Of a stretch of 33,877 bases of DNA, positions 16,791-25,467 are shown piece after piece. The stretch comes from Marisimplicoccus framensis_A (GTDB taxonomy: Bacteria; Bacteroidota; Bacteroidia; Flavobacteriales; Flavobacteriaceae), in NCBI GenBank assembly GCA_042088875.1, contig JBELLF010000004.1:1-33877 (forward strand). The letters run 5' to 3'. The notes beneath the pieces were generated by a model. It was given only the letters and a program-made list of their open reading frames with translations, was not told the DNA's origin and ran no database searches. Position numbers and translations under genes: made by a program. Within the stretch, counting starts at the first letter, position 1, and each line of letters begins with the position of its first letter.

Positions 16791-17723
16791 ATGAAAGTGA
16801 CTATCGTTGGAGCAGGTAATGTTGGTTCATCCTGTGCAGAATACATTTTAATTAAACAAATTGTAAAAGAAGTAATTCTATTAGATATTAAAGATGGTTT
16901 TGCCGAAGGTAAAGCTTTAGACTTAACTCAAACTTCAAGTACACTTGGTTTTAATTCTAAAGTCTTGGGTGTTACAAATGAATATGAGAAAACATCTAGT
17001 AGTGATGTGGTTGTTATTACTTCAGGAATTCCTAGAAAACCAGGAATGACAAGAGAAGAGCTTATAGGAATCAATGCAGGAATAGTTAAATCTGTATCTG
17101 AAAACCTTCTTAAGTTTTCCCCAAATGCCATTATAATTATTGTATCAAACCCTATGGATACTATGACATATCTTGTCAACAAATCTTTTAATATTCCAAA
17201 AAATAGAATAATTGGTATGGGAGGTATCTTGGATAGTTCAAGATTTAAGACATATATTTCAAAATCCTCAGGGTATCCTCAAGATCAAATAGAAGCAATG
17301 GTTATTGGTGGTCATGGTGATACAACAATGATCCCACTTACATCTCTAGCTAAATGCAATAACGAATTACTAACTAATATTCTATCAGAAGATGAAGTTT
17401 CTAAGATTGCTTCTGATACAATGGTGGGAGGAGCTACTTTAACAAAGCTTCTTGGAACTTCTGCTTGGTATGCCCCAGGAGCTTCAGTTTCATATTTAGT
17501 TAACGCAATTGTTAATGATACCAAAGAAGTACTTCCTTGCTCAGTTCTTTTAGAGGGTGAGTATGGTACTAAAGATCTTTGTATTGGAGTACCGGTAAAA
17601 ATTGGTAAAAATGGATTTGAAGAGATTGTTCAACTAGATTTGAATAATAAAGATTTAGAAATGTTTCAAAATAGTGTAAGTGCTGTTAAAGAAACAAATT
17701 CTGCACTAGATGGTTTAATATAG
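16791..17723 (+). CDS. mdh: Malate dehydrogenase (LDH-like MDH)
   Basis: The 310-residue NAD-dependent enzyme interconverts malate and oxaloacetate in the TCA cycle. Seen: Rossmann GAGNVG at 7-12 with Asp32 binding the NAD ribose, the mobile loop PRKPGMTREE with substrate-binding Arg82 and Arg88, NPMD at 120-123, Arg151, and GGHGD with catalytic His175. The Arg in the PRKPGM loop (Gln at the equivalent loop position in lactate dehydrogenases) supports malate specificity. It sits two bases after gyrB, and secDF follows with its own promoter. Confidence 0.95.
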   Translation: MKVTIVGAGNVGSSCAEYILIKQIVKEVILLDIKDGFAEGKALDLTQTSSTLGFNSKVLGVTNEYEKTSSSDVVVITSGIPRKPGMTREELIGINAGIVKSVSENLLKFSPNAIIIIVSNPMDTMTYLVNKSFNIPKNRIIGMGGILDSSRFKTYISKSSGYPQDQIEAMVIGGHGDTTMIPLTSLAKCNNELLTNILSEDEVSKIASDTMVGGATLTKLLGTSAWYAPGASVSYLVNAIVNDTKEVLPCSVLLEGEYGTKDLCIGVPVKIGKNGFEEIVQLDLNNKDLEMFQNSVSAVKETNSALDGLI

Positions 17724-17729
17724 ATAAAG

Positions 17730-17760
17730 TTGTCTGATTAATATTCAAATGTTATATTTG
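17730..17760 (+). promoter_or_regulatory. Promoter of secDF
   Basis: TTG (17730-17732), a 20-base spacer and TATATTTG (17753-17760) match both Bacteroidota promoter elements exactly. The predicted start is about 12 bases before the ATG at 17780. This is the best promoter match in the window, in the 56 bases between mdh and secDF. Confidence 0.65.
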
Positions 17761-17779
17761 CAGGCATTAAAATTGTATC

Positions 17780-20704
17780 ATGCAAGGAAATTCATTAATT
17801 AAAACTTTTGCTATATTATTTGGTTTAGTTAGCATCTACCAGCTTTCTTTTACTTTTATATCATCAACTCTCGAAAATAAAGCAAAAAATGCTGCAATCG
17901 AAAAAATTTCAGAAAACGAAATTTCATTTGCTGAGAAAAGAGCTAGAGAAGAGGTAAGATTCTTAGATTCTATCGGTGATTTTCCAGTTTTGATGTATTC
18001 ATCCTACAATGATGCAAAGCAGAAAGAGTTAAATCAAGGTCTTGATTTAAAAGGTGGTATAAATGTTATTTTACAGATTTCAATAAAAGATCTATTGAAA
18101 GGTCTTGCAGAAAACTCAGTTAATCCGAAATTTCTAAAAGCCCTTGATGATGCTGATCAACTACAAAAACAATCTGATCAAACTTATTTAGAATCTTTCT
18201 TCGAAGCATTTGATTCAAGTACTAATCAAACTAGATTAACATCTCCAGAAATTTTTGGAAATAGAACTTTGAGCTCGGAGGTTTCTTTTGATACATCTGA
18301 TGATGATATGAAATCAATTTTGAGATCAAAGATTGATGAATCTATAGTTTCTGCATTTGAAGTTTTAAGAAAACGTATTGATAAGTTTGGAGTTACTCAG
18401 CCTAATATTCAAAGATTAGGTACATCAGGTAGGATTCTAATTGAACTTCCTGGTGCAAAAGATATAGACAGAATTCAGAGCCTTTTACAAAGTACAGCTC
18501 AACTAGAGTTCTGGGAAACTTTTAAAAATGATGATTTTGCAGAATTTTTAGTTTCTGCTAACCAATACTTATCATCACTTGAAATAAATAATGAACAATC
18601 AGAATCCAACCAATCTGAAATAGATGACCTTTTATCTGAAGTTGAACAGTCTTCAGACTCTATCCAAAATACTTCAAGGCCATTATTAGGCCTTGTAAGA
18701 GCATTTAGTTTCCAGGGAGGTCCTATTCTAGGAAGATTCTTGCCTAGAGATCAAGAGTTAGTCAATTCATACTTGTCTTTGCCTGAAGTTAGAAAATTAT
18801 TGCCAAGAGATTTGAGATTTACTAAATTTTTATGGGGTAAGGTCGATCAAGATGGTTTATCTAGTCTCTATGCTATTAAATCAAATAGAGAGGATGTTTC
18901 GCCTCTAAGTGGATCAGTGGTTGTTGATGCATCACAAAGTTATGATGCTGTTGGAAATCCTGCTGTTTCAATGCAAATGAATGCCCAAGGTGCCAGGATT
19001 TGGGAAAATCTTACAGATGTTGCTTACAGACAGAACTCAAATATTGCAATTGTGCTAGATGATGTTGTTTATTCAGCTCCTGGAGTTACTAGAGGTGCTA
19101 TTAGTGGAGGAAGATCTGAAATTACAGGTGATTTTGATTTAAATGAGGCAATTGACTTAGCAAACGTATTAAGGGCAGGTAAATTACCTGCATCTGCAAC
19201 TATAATTCAATCTGAGGTAGTAGGCCCATCTCTTGGACAAGAGGCAATCGATAGTGGTATATATTCATTTTTAATTGCACTTACTTTTGTACTGGTTTGG
19301 ATGATTTTTTACTATGGCCCATCTGGCATTTTTGCTGATATAGCTTTAATATTAAATATTGTTTTAATATTTGGAATTCTTGCTGGTTTAGGAGCCGTTC
19401 TAACTCTTCCTGGTATAGCAGGTATAGTTCTTACAATTGGTATATCAGTTGATGCAAATGTTCTTATTTTTGAAAGAGTTAGAGAAGAGTTAAAAAAAGA
19501 GAAGGGTTTAAAACAATCAATTAATGATGGGTTCAATAATGCTCTTTCTTCAATCTTGGATGCTAATATAACAACTGGTTTAACTGCTCTAGTTTTATAT
19601 ATATTTGGAACGGGACCAATTAAAGGTTTCGCAACAACCTTACTTATTGGAATTGCAACATCATTATTTACTGCAATATTTATAACAAGATTACTAATAG
19701 ACAACAAAGTATTCAAATCAGGTAAACTTGAATTTTCAACTAAATCAACCAAAGATCTCTTTAGTAACTTGAAGATTAAGTTTCTAGGTAAAAGAAAAGC
19801 TACATATGTAATATCATCTGTACTGGTTCTTATTAGCCTTAGTTCTTTACTATTTCAAGGATTAAATCAGGGTGTTGATTTCTTAGGAGGAAGATCATAC
19901 ATTGTTAGATTTGATAAGGAAGTTAAATCATCTGACATAGAGTCTACACTTAATGATGCGTTTGGAAGTGCTGAAGTAAAAACGTTTGGAGCAGCAAATC
20001 AGTTAAAAATTACAACAAAATATAAAGTAGATCAAGAAGGTTTAGAGGTTGATAATGAAATTAAAAATATACTTTTTGAAAACTTAAATTCTATTTACGA
20101 TAACCCTCTTAGTTATGATCAATTCTCAGTTGGTGATGAGTTTGGTATTATGTCAAGTATTAAAGTAGGTCCAACAATTGCAGATGATATTAAACAAAAT
20201 TCAGTTTGGGCTATACTAGGTTCATTAGTAATTGTGTTTTTCTACATTCTTCTTAGGTTCCAGAAATGGCAGTTTTCTCTTGGAGCAGTCTCAGCTGTAT
20301 TCCATGATGTACTAATAGTTCTTGGTATATTTTCATTAACATACAAGATTATGCCTTTCAATATGGAAATAAATCAAGCATTTATAGCTGCCCTCTTAAC
20401 TGTTATAGGTTACTCACTAAATGATACAGTAGTTGTTTTTGATAGGATCCGAGAATTCTTTAAAATTCATTCATCTTGGAATAGTGAAACAACAGTAAAT
20501 ACTGCTCTTAATAGTACTTTAAGTAGAACACTTAATACATCACTTACAACTTTAATCGTTCTTATAGCAATTTTTATTTTTGGAGGTGAGTCAATTAGAG
20601 GATTTATGTTTGCTCTTATTATTGGTGTAATGGTTGGAACTTACTCATCAGTATTTATAGCTACACCTATAATGTTTGATTCATATAAGAATAAATCTAA
20701 CTAA
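17780..20704 (+). CDS. secDF: Fused protein translocase subunits SecD-SecF
   Basis: The 974-residue protein joins SecD and SecF, the usual state in Bacteroidota. The SecD half has an N-terminal membrane helix, the GLDLKGGINV motif near residue 85, a large periplasmic domain, and a multi-helix bundle with LTLPGIAGIVLTIGISVDANVLIFER. The SecF half begins near residue 670 with GVDFLGGRSY and has its own helices with GYSLNDTVVVFDRIRE. SecDF uses the proton gradient to help pull proteins through SecYEG at the inner membrane. A low-complexity Glu/Ser-rich stretch near 270-300 interrupts the SecD periplasmic domain. The final 8 bases overlap the convergent lgt gene. Confidence 0.96.
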   Translation: MQGNSLIKTFAILFGLVSIYQLSFTFISSTLENKAKNAAIEKISENEISFAEKRAREEVRFLDSIGDFPVLMYSSYNDAKQKELNQGLDLKGGINVILQISIKDLLKGLAENSVNPKFLKALDDADQLQKQSDQTYLESFFEAFDSSTNQTRLTSPEIFGNRTLSSEVSFDTSDDDMKSILRSKIDESIVSAFEVLRKRIDKFGVTQPNIQRLGTSGRILIELPGAKDIDRIQSLLQSTAQLEFWETFKNDDFAEFLVSANQYLSSLEINNEQSESNQSEIDDLLSEVEQSSDSIQNTSRPLLGLVRAFSFQGGPILGRFLPRDQELVNSYLSLPEVRKLLPRDLRFTKFLWGKVDQDGLSSLYAIKSNREDVSPLSGSVVVDASQSYDAVGNPAVSMQMNAQGARIWENLTDVAYRQNSNIAIVLDDVVYSAPGVTRGAISGGRSEITGDFDLNEAIDLANVLRAGKLPASATIIQSEVVGPSLGQEAIDSGIYSFLIALTFVLVWMIFYYGPSGIFADIALILNIVLIFGILAGLGAVLTLPGIAGIVLTIGISVDANVLIFERVREELKKEKGLKQSINDGFNNALSSILDANITTGLTALVLYIFGTGPIKGFATTLLIGIATSLFTAIFITRLLIDNKVFKSGKLEFSTKSTKDLFSNLKIKFLGKRKATYVISSVLVLISLSSLLFQGLNQGVDFLGGRSYIVRFDKEVKSSDIESTLNDAFGSAEVKTFGAANQLKITTKYKVDQEGLEVDNEIKNILFENLNSIYDNPLSYDQFSVGDEFGIMSSIKVGPTIADDIKQNSVWAILGSLVIVFFYILLRFQKWQFSLGAVSAVFHDVLIVLGIFSLTYKIMPFNMEINQAFIAALLTVIGYSLNDTVVVFDRIREFFKIHSSWNSETTVNTALNSTLSRTLNTSLTTLIVLIAIFIFGGESIRGFMFALIIGVMVGTYSSVFIATPIMFDSYKNKSN

Positions 20705-21557
20705 TAGTTTTTGTACTATTATCCTTATTAAATAATAAAATAAAACCTAGAATTATAAAGGGTATACTAAGCCATTGACCAGTTGATAGGCCAGGAAGAA
20801 ATGCTTCTATTCCACCTTGACTTTCTTTTACAAATTCAACCATAAATCTTATAAAACAAAGTCCAATTAAAAAATAGCCAGATAACACACCCTTTCTATC
20901 TCTTATATTTGAAGACTGATAGAGTTTGTAGAGAATTATAAAAAGAATAATATATCCAAGTGATTCATATAGTTGGGCAGGATGTCTTGGAAGAGTCTCA
21001 CCCCTGTTTTCAAAAATTATTCCCCAATCAGAATTAGTGTATTTTCCTAAAATTTCTGAATTAAAAAAATTACCAATTCTCACAAATGCTCCACCAATAG
21101 CTATTGGTATTGTAAGTCTGTCAAAAATCCATAAAAAGTTTTTAAACTTATATTTTTTTATAAATAAATATAAACCTATAAAAACTCCAATTGCAGCACC
21201 ATGGCTAGCAAGACCTCTAAATCCTGTAAACTTATAACCATCAATTAAACCTAAAAGAGATGAGTTTGGGGATTCTTGAATAGGAAGAAGTATTTCAATT
21301 AAGTGATTTTGATAATAACCCCATTGATAAAAAAATACTTCACCCAGCCTAGCACCAAGAAAAATAGATACTACCATATATATTAACATTGGATCTAAAT
21401 ATTTTTCGTCTATTTTTTCTTTAACAAAAAATGATTTAACTAGGTTATAGCCAAGAATAAAAGCAAGAATAAACATTAAGCTATAAATGTAAATGGAAAA
21501 GCCACCTATTTCAATTAAAGTTTCGTTTGGTGACCATTTTATCTGGTTAATTATCAT
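20697..21557 (-). CDS. lgt: Prolipoprotein diacylglyceryl transferase
   Basis: I place the start at ATG 21557 (286 residues), because MIINQIKWSPNETLIEIGGF matches the family N-terminus and lies 19 bases after the yidD stop; longer starts (GTG 21599, ATG 21593) would overlap yidD. Lgt transfers diacylglycerol from phosphatidylglycerol to the lipobox cysteine of prolipoproteins in the inner membrane. Seen: about seven membrane helices, the conserved GLASHGAAIG segment, the signature VRIGNFFNSEILG, and RHPAQLYES. Its substrates would include the lipoproteins encoded at 11453 and 25468. It is last in the folE-cysS-yidD-lgt operon. Confidence 0.94.
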   Translation of the reverse strand: MIINQIKWSPNETLIEIGGFSIYIYSLMFILAFILGYNLVKSFFVKEKIDEKYLDPMLIYMVVSIFLGARLGEVFFYQWGYYQNHLIEILLPIQESPNSSLLGLIDGYKFTGFRGLASHGAAIGVFIGLYLFIKKYKFKNFLWIFDRLTIPIAIGGAFVRIGNFFNSEILGKYTNSDWGIIFENRGETLPRHPAQLYESLGYIILFIILYKLYQSSNIRDRKGVLSGYFLIGLCFIRFMVEFVKESQGGIEAFLPGLSTGQWLSIPFIILGFILLFNKDNSTKTIS

Positions 21558-21576
21558 TATTAAATATAAATATAAT

Positions 21577-21807
21577 TTATGGAACTGGATCATACCCACC
21601 CTTGAATAATGAGTTGCATCTTATTATTCTTCTTAAAGTCAAGTAAGTACCAGTAAAAACGCCATGTTTTTTTAAAGCAGTTATTCCATATTCAGAACAG
21701 GTAGGAGAGTATCTACAATTACGGCCTATTAATGGAGATATAAAAAGTCTATATATTCTTATTAAGAAAATAAATGGAAATGCAAGAAGTCTGCTAATCT
21801 TTATCAT
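21577..21807 (-). CDS. yidD: Membrane protein insertion efficiency factor YidD
   Basis: This 76-residue protein shows the family core: an amphipathic N-terminal helix, then YRLFISPLIGRNCRYSPTCSEYG and a C-terminal KGGYDPVP. The cysteines in NCRYSPTCSEY are the conserved family positions. YidD is a small inner-membrane-associated protein that aids YidC-dependent insertion. It overlaps the end of cysS by 14 bases in another frame (the start ATGATAAAGATTAG contains the cysS TAG), so translation is likely coupled. Confidence 0.95.
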   Translation of the reverse strand: MIKISRLLAFPFIFLIRIYRLFISPLIGRNCRYSPTCSEYGITALKKHGVFTGTYLTLRRIIRCNSLFKGGYDPVP

Positions 21808-23233
21808 TCAGATTAATTCCAATTTTAGCTAATTCGTCCCTGATATTATCAGAAAGTTTGTAATCTTTATTCTTTCTTGCATTATCTCTTAGTTTTAAGA
21901 GAATTTCTAGAACTGAGTCATTACTTATTTTATTTTTTTTAAAATTTAAACCTAGAATTTTATTTAAGAAAGTATCAAATAAATTAATGAAATAATCTTT
22001 TTCAAATTGATTAATCTCAGTTATATTATTTTCAATGTCATTTATTATTTTATTTGAATTAAATATTTCAGCAAGAAGCATTGGAGTATTAAAGTCATCA
22101 TTTAGGCAGTCATAACAATTATTTTCCCACTTTTTAATAGTATCTAAAACTTTATTATTTTTTGTTTTAACTGTCTTAACCAGACTAAGTCTATTTATTA
22201 TTTCAATCAATCTATTAAGCCCCTTTTCAGATGCTTGAATTGCAGGCTCACTAATATCCAACTCACTTCTATAATTTGCCTGTAAAAAGAAGAATCTGAC
22301 AATATTTGGATCATAAGGCTTAGAAAATTGTTTATTATTTCCTGAAAATAATTCATTTGGCAAAATATTATTACCAGTTGACTTAGACATCTTTTTGTTA
22401 TTTAATGTAAGCATATTAGCATGCATCCAAAATTTTGCAGGCTGTTTACCAGTATGTCCAACACATTGGGCAATTTCACAATCATGATGAGGAAATTTGA
22501 GATCAATGCCTCCTCCATGAATGTCAAATTCGTCACCTAAGTATTTTTTACTCATAGCCGTACACTCTAGGTGCCATCCTGGAAAACCCTCACCCCATGG
22601 AGAACTCCACTTCATTAAATGATTTTTTTCGGCTTTTTTCCAAAGTGCAAAATCAAATTCGTTTTTTTTATCATCTTGACTAACAAGATCTCTTGAGTTA
22701 GATTTAATGTTATCTAGATCTCTCCCGGAGAGTTTACCATATGAATCAATGTCATTATAATTGGATATATCAAAATAAACAGATCCATTAGATATATATG
22801 CAAGATTTTTTTGTATTAAATCTTCAATTATTGAGATTTGTTCAGTTATATGTCCTGATGCTGTTGGTTCAATACTAGGATCTAATACATTAAATTTTTT
22901 TAAAATTTCTTTAAAACTATTAGTGTATTTTTGAGCTATTTCCATTGGCTCAAGCTGTTCAATCTTAGCCTTTTTAGAGATTTTATCTTCACCAGTATCT
23001 TCTAGATGCCCTACATCAGTAATGTTTCTTACATATCTAACATTATAACCTAGGTGCCCTAGGTATCTATATATTACATCGAAGGAAATAAAAGTTCTAC
23101 AATTCCCAAGGTGAACGTCACTATAGACAGTGGGGCCACAGACATACATACCAACGTTATTATTTCTTAAGGATTTAAATTTCTCTTTAGAACTTGTTAA
23201 TGAGTTGTATATGTATAAATCTTTTTGTGACAT
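21794..23233 (-). CDS. cysS: Cysteinyl-tRNA synthetase
   Basis: The 479-residue class I synthetase charges tRNA-Cys. It has CGPTVYSDVHLGN with zinc ligand Cys32 and the HIGH-type HLGN at 41-44, the other zinc ligands Cys224 (HLECTAMS), His249 and Glu253 (FPHHDCEIAQ), and KMSKSTGN at 281-288. The C-terminal helical anticodon-binding region is present, so it is full length. The start codon overlaps the folE stop (TAATG). Confidence 0.97.
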   Translation of the reverse strand: MSQKDLYIYNSLTSSKEKFKSLRNNNVGMYVCGPTVYSDVHLGNCRTFISFDVIYRYLGHLGYNVRYVRNITDVGHLEDTGEDKISKKAKIEQLEPMEIAQKYTNSFKEILKKFNVLDPSIEPTASGHITEQISIIEDLIQKNLAYISNGSVYFDISNYNDIDSYGKLSGRDLDNIKSNSRDLVSQDDKKNEFDFALWKKAEKNHLMKWSSPWGEGFPGWHLECTAMSKKYLGDEFDIHGGGIDLKFPHHDCEIAQCVGHTGKQPAKFWMHANMLTLNNKKMSKSTGNNILPNELFSGNNKQFSKPYDPNIVRFFFLQANYRSELDISEPAIQASEKGLNRLIEIINRLSLVKTVKTKNNKVLDTIKKWENNCYDCLNDDFNTPMLLAEIFNSNKIINDIENNITEINQFEKDYFINLFDTFLNKILGLNFKKNKISNDSVLEILLKLRDNARKNKDYKLSDNIRDELAKIGINLNDKD

Positions 23234-23916
23234 TAAAGTTCAGACTCAAGTTTGATATAGTCTAAAAACTCTCTTTTAAATTTCTCTTTTTTAAATTTAC
23301 CTCCAAACTCAGAAGTAACAGTGCTAGAGTTAATATCTTTAATACCCCTAGAGTTTACACACAAGTGCTTAGCATCAATTACACATGCAACATCATCAGT
23401 ATTTAAAGCCTTTTGAAGCTCTCTGACTATCTGAATTGTCAATCTTTCTTGCACTTGAGGTCTCTCAGCAAAATATCTCACTATCCTATTTATCTTGGAA
23501 AGCCCAATAACATTACCATTAGATATATATGCAACATGAGCCAATCCTACAATAGGAAGAAGATGATGTTCACATGTAGAATACAATGTGATATTCTTCT
23601 CAACAAGCATTTCTCCGTAATTATATTTATTTTCAAATGTTGACATTTGTGGTTTGTTCTTAGGGTTTATGCCAGAGAAAATCTCATTAACAAACATTTT
23701 AGCAACTCTTCTTGGTGTTCCTTTTAGACTATCGTCAGTTAAATCCATACCAAGGATGTTCAAAATATCATATACCTTTTTTTGGATCAGACTTACCTTC
23801 TCTGGATCAGGTAAATCAAAAGCTCCTTCTTTAAGTGGAGTTTCTTCATTATTTGATCCAATGTGATTATCACCAGTTGCATCAATCTCTTTATCTAGTA
23901 ATTCTTGTAGTTTCAT
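23233..23916 (-). CDS. folE: GTP cyclohydrolase I
   Basis: The 227-residue enzyme converts GTP to 7,8-dihydroneopterin triphosphate, the first step of tetrahydrofolate synthesis. Zinc ligands Cys115 and His118 (STCEHHLLP) and Cys186 (KHLCVNSRG) are all present with the E. coli spacing. RYFAERPQVQERLT and KGTPRRVAKMF are family signatures. The first 30 residues are a variable extension. It heads the operon folE-cysS-yidD-lgt. folP, another folate gene, is about 9 kb away in the same window. Confidence 0.96.
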   Translation of the reverse strand: MKLQELLDKEIDATGDNHIGSNNEETPLKEGAFDLPDPEKVSLIQKKVYDILNILGMDLTDDSLKGTPRRVAKMFVNEIFSGINPKNKPQMSTFENKYNYGEMLVEKNITLYSTCEHHLLPIVGLAHVAYISNGNVIGLSKINRIVRYFAERPQVQERLTIQIVRELQKALNTDDVACVIDAKHLCVNSRGIKDINSSTVTSEFGGKFKKEKFKREFLDYIKLESEL

Positions 23917-23936
23917 TTTTTAAAATTTGAGTAATT

Positions 23937-23944
23937 CAAAGATA
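23937..23944 (-). promoter_or_regulatory. -7 box upstream of folE
   Basis: TATCTTTG on the minus strand is an exact TAnnTTTG match, 20 bases before the folE ATG. No TTG lies at the preferred upstream distance. It is in the 51-base gap between folE and the end of the outer-membrane protein gene. Confidence 0.4.
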
Positions 23945-23967
23945 GTTATTAAGAAGTTAAGTAGAAG

Positions 23968-25467
23968 TTAAAGTTTTATAGTAAATGTTGTATAGAAATT
24001 AAGCAAACCTTTATCTACTGAATATAAGCTTGTTAGTCCTCTGGTATATAATCTATTATCTAAATAAGTGCTAGATCTTGTTAAACCTAAATCGATATTT
24101 AGATACCCAAAATTAAATCCAATTCCAGCTGATAAGCCTGAAATGGTATTATCAGGATTAGAATCCGGTCCACTATAATAGAAGTAACCTGCTCGCAAAT
24201 TATAATTTTTAATTCTATATTCACCACCAATTCTTATTGACTCCGATATTCCATCTAATTTATTTTTAATAGAATTATTGAGTGCATTTAGATAAGAATC
24301 CCTTCCATTATTATCATCAAATTTTGAGTTACTATATTTTGTTATTTCATAGTCTAAGCTAATTAAACCTTTGCTTCCAAAAATATATGAAAGACTAAAA
24401 GTTGACTTGGATGGAAGAGTCAGTTTATATTCATCATAAAAATTTATTGTATTTGGATCAATCTTGTAGGTGTTAATTCCATCTTTCTCGATAATATCAC
24501 TTTCAATGTATTGTGAATTCTCCTCTTCAATTTTTAAAAGGGTAGGGGTCGTGTATGATAATCCTAATCTTAGTTGTTTTATTTTAATAATACTTCCTAA
24601 TTGTAAAGATATTCCTTCACCGAGAGCGAATAATTTTTCATCAAATTGAACTCTTTTTACAATGGAATTAGACATATAACCATCTTCTTTGAATACTTTA
24701 TCTTCTTCAAACCTAAGAGAATGAAAATTTACATTTAATCCAAAAAAAACATGGTTAATGAAGGAGCTACTGAAATTTAATGAGTGTTTAAAATGATTTC
24801 CTTTTCTAAAAATTGAGACATTTTGATTTAAATTATTGTAGATAGCATTTGAAACATAATTATTGAATGGTCCACCATCTTCATTTATAATGTAACTTTG
24901 ATAACCAAGAAAAGCTTGCTGATCCCCAAACCCAAAATTATCTCCAAGAAACTTATATGCGTCTTGGATTGTTTCGTCTTCGTAAACTAGTAAATCTGTA
25001 TAAGGAATTCCATCAGCATAATTAAGAAAATAATTATCAATACCTGATTTATTTTTACCCCTAAATGAAAAAGAGTCATTAAAATCATTTAACCTGTTTA
25101 TATTGTAGGCAACTGAAAACTTAGATTTTCTATTTTCGTATACAAGAACAAATCCTGCTTGATTAAATGAAATTAGATTGTCCTTATTTGAAGATAATGA
25201 GCTATTAAAGCTGTTATCTATTTCTTGACTTTTATAGTTTAATGAAATACCAAACTCAGACTCCAAAAAAACTGATGAGCCTGCTGGGTTAATTGATATT
25301 GACGATAAATCTCCTCCTAGAGAACCAAATGCTCCTCCCATCGAGTTAAACCTAGAGCTACCATCATGATAAAATGAATTATATCTAACAACATCTTCGT
25401 ATGTCTGAGAGTATGTAAATGAAATACCTAAAAGTATCAGGCATAATTTGAAAGTTTTTGTAAACAT
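23968..25467 (-). CDS. OmpP1/FadL-type outer membrane protein
   Basis: The 499-residue protein has a signal peptide (MFTKTFKLCLILLGISFTYS) and then many amphipathic beta strands. The early segment RFNSMGGAFGSLGGDLSSISINPAGS is the hallmark of the OMPP1/FadL/TodX family: a GGAFG turn followed by NPAG. The C-terminus ends in alternating hydrophobics (FYTTFTIKL), as beta-barrels do. FadL-type barrels pass hydrophobic compounds such as fatty acids or aromatics; the substrate here is unknown, and the frequent database label of hemin receptor is not supported by any motif. It directly abuts the lipoprotein gene (stop and start adjacent), so the two are cotranscribed. Confidence 0.87.
   Translation of the reverse strand: MFTKTFKLCLILLGISFTYSQTYEDVVRYNSFYHDGSSRFNSMGGAFGSLGGDLSSISINPAGSSVFLESEFGISLNYKSQEIDNSFNSSLSSNKDNLISFNQAGFVLVYENRKSKFSVAYNINRLNDFNDSFSFRGKNKSGIDNYFLNYADGIPYTDLLVYEDETIQDAYKFLGDNFGFGDQQAFLGYQSYIINEDGGPFNNYVSNAIYNNLNQNVSIFRKGNHFKHSLNFSSSFINHVFFGLNVNFHSLRFEEDKVFKEDGYMSNSIVKRVQFDEKLFALGEGISLQLGSIIKIKQLRLGLSYTTPTLLKIEEENSQYIESDIIEKDGINTYKIDPNTINFYDEYKLTLPSKSTFSLSYIFGSKGLISLDYEITKYSNSKFDDNNGRDSYLNALNNSIKNKLDGISESIRIGGEYRIKNYNLRAGYFYYSGPDSNPDNTISGLSAGIGFNFGYLNIDLGLTRSSTYLDNRLYTRGLTSLYSVDKGLLNFYTTFTIKL

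Noticed and set aside
17312..17524. Minus-strand open frames inside mdh (also 16928-17182)
   Set aside because: They oppose well-supported mdh codons and carry no recognisable protein pattern.
19312..19752. 146-codon open frame on the minus strand inside secDF
   Set aside because: It is a shadow of the SecD membrane domain; its residues show no family pattern and secDF is certain on the other strand.
20702..20721. TAATAGT/ACTATTA hairpin just before the secDF stop codon, possible terminator
   Set aside because: The stem is almost pure A/T, lies in lgt coding sequence and has no T-tract after it.
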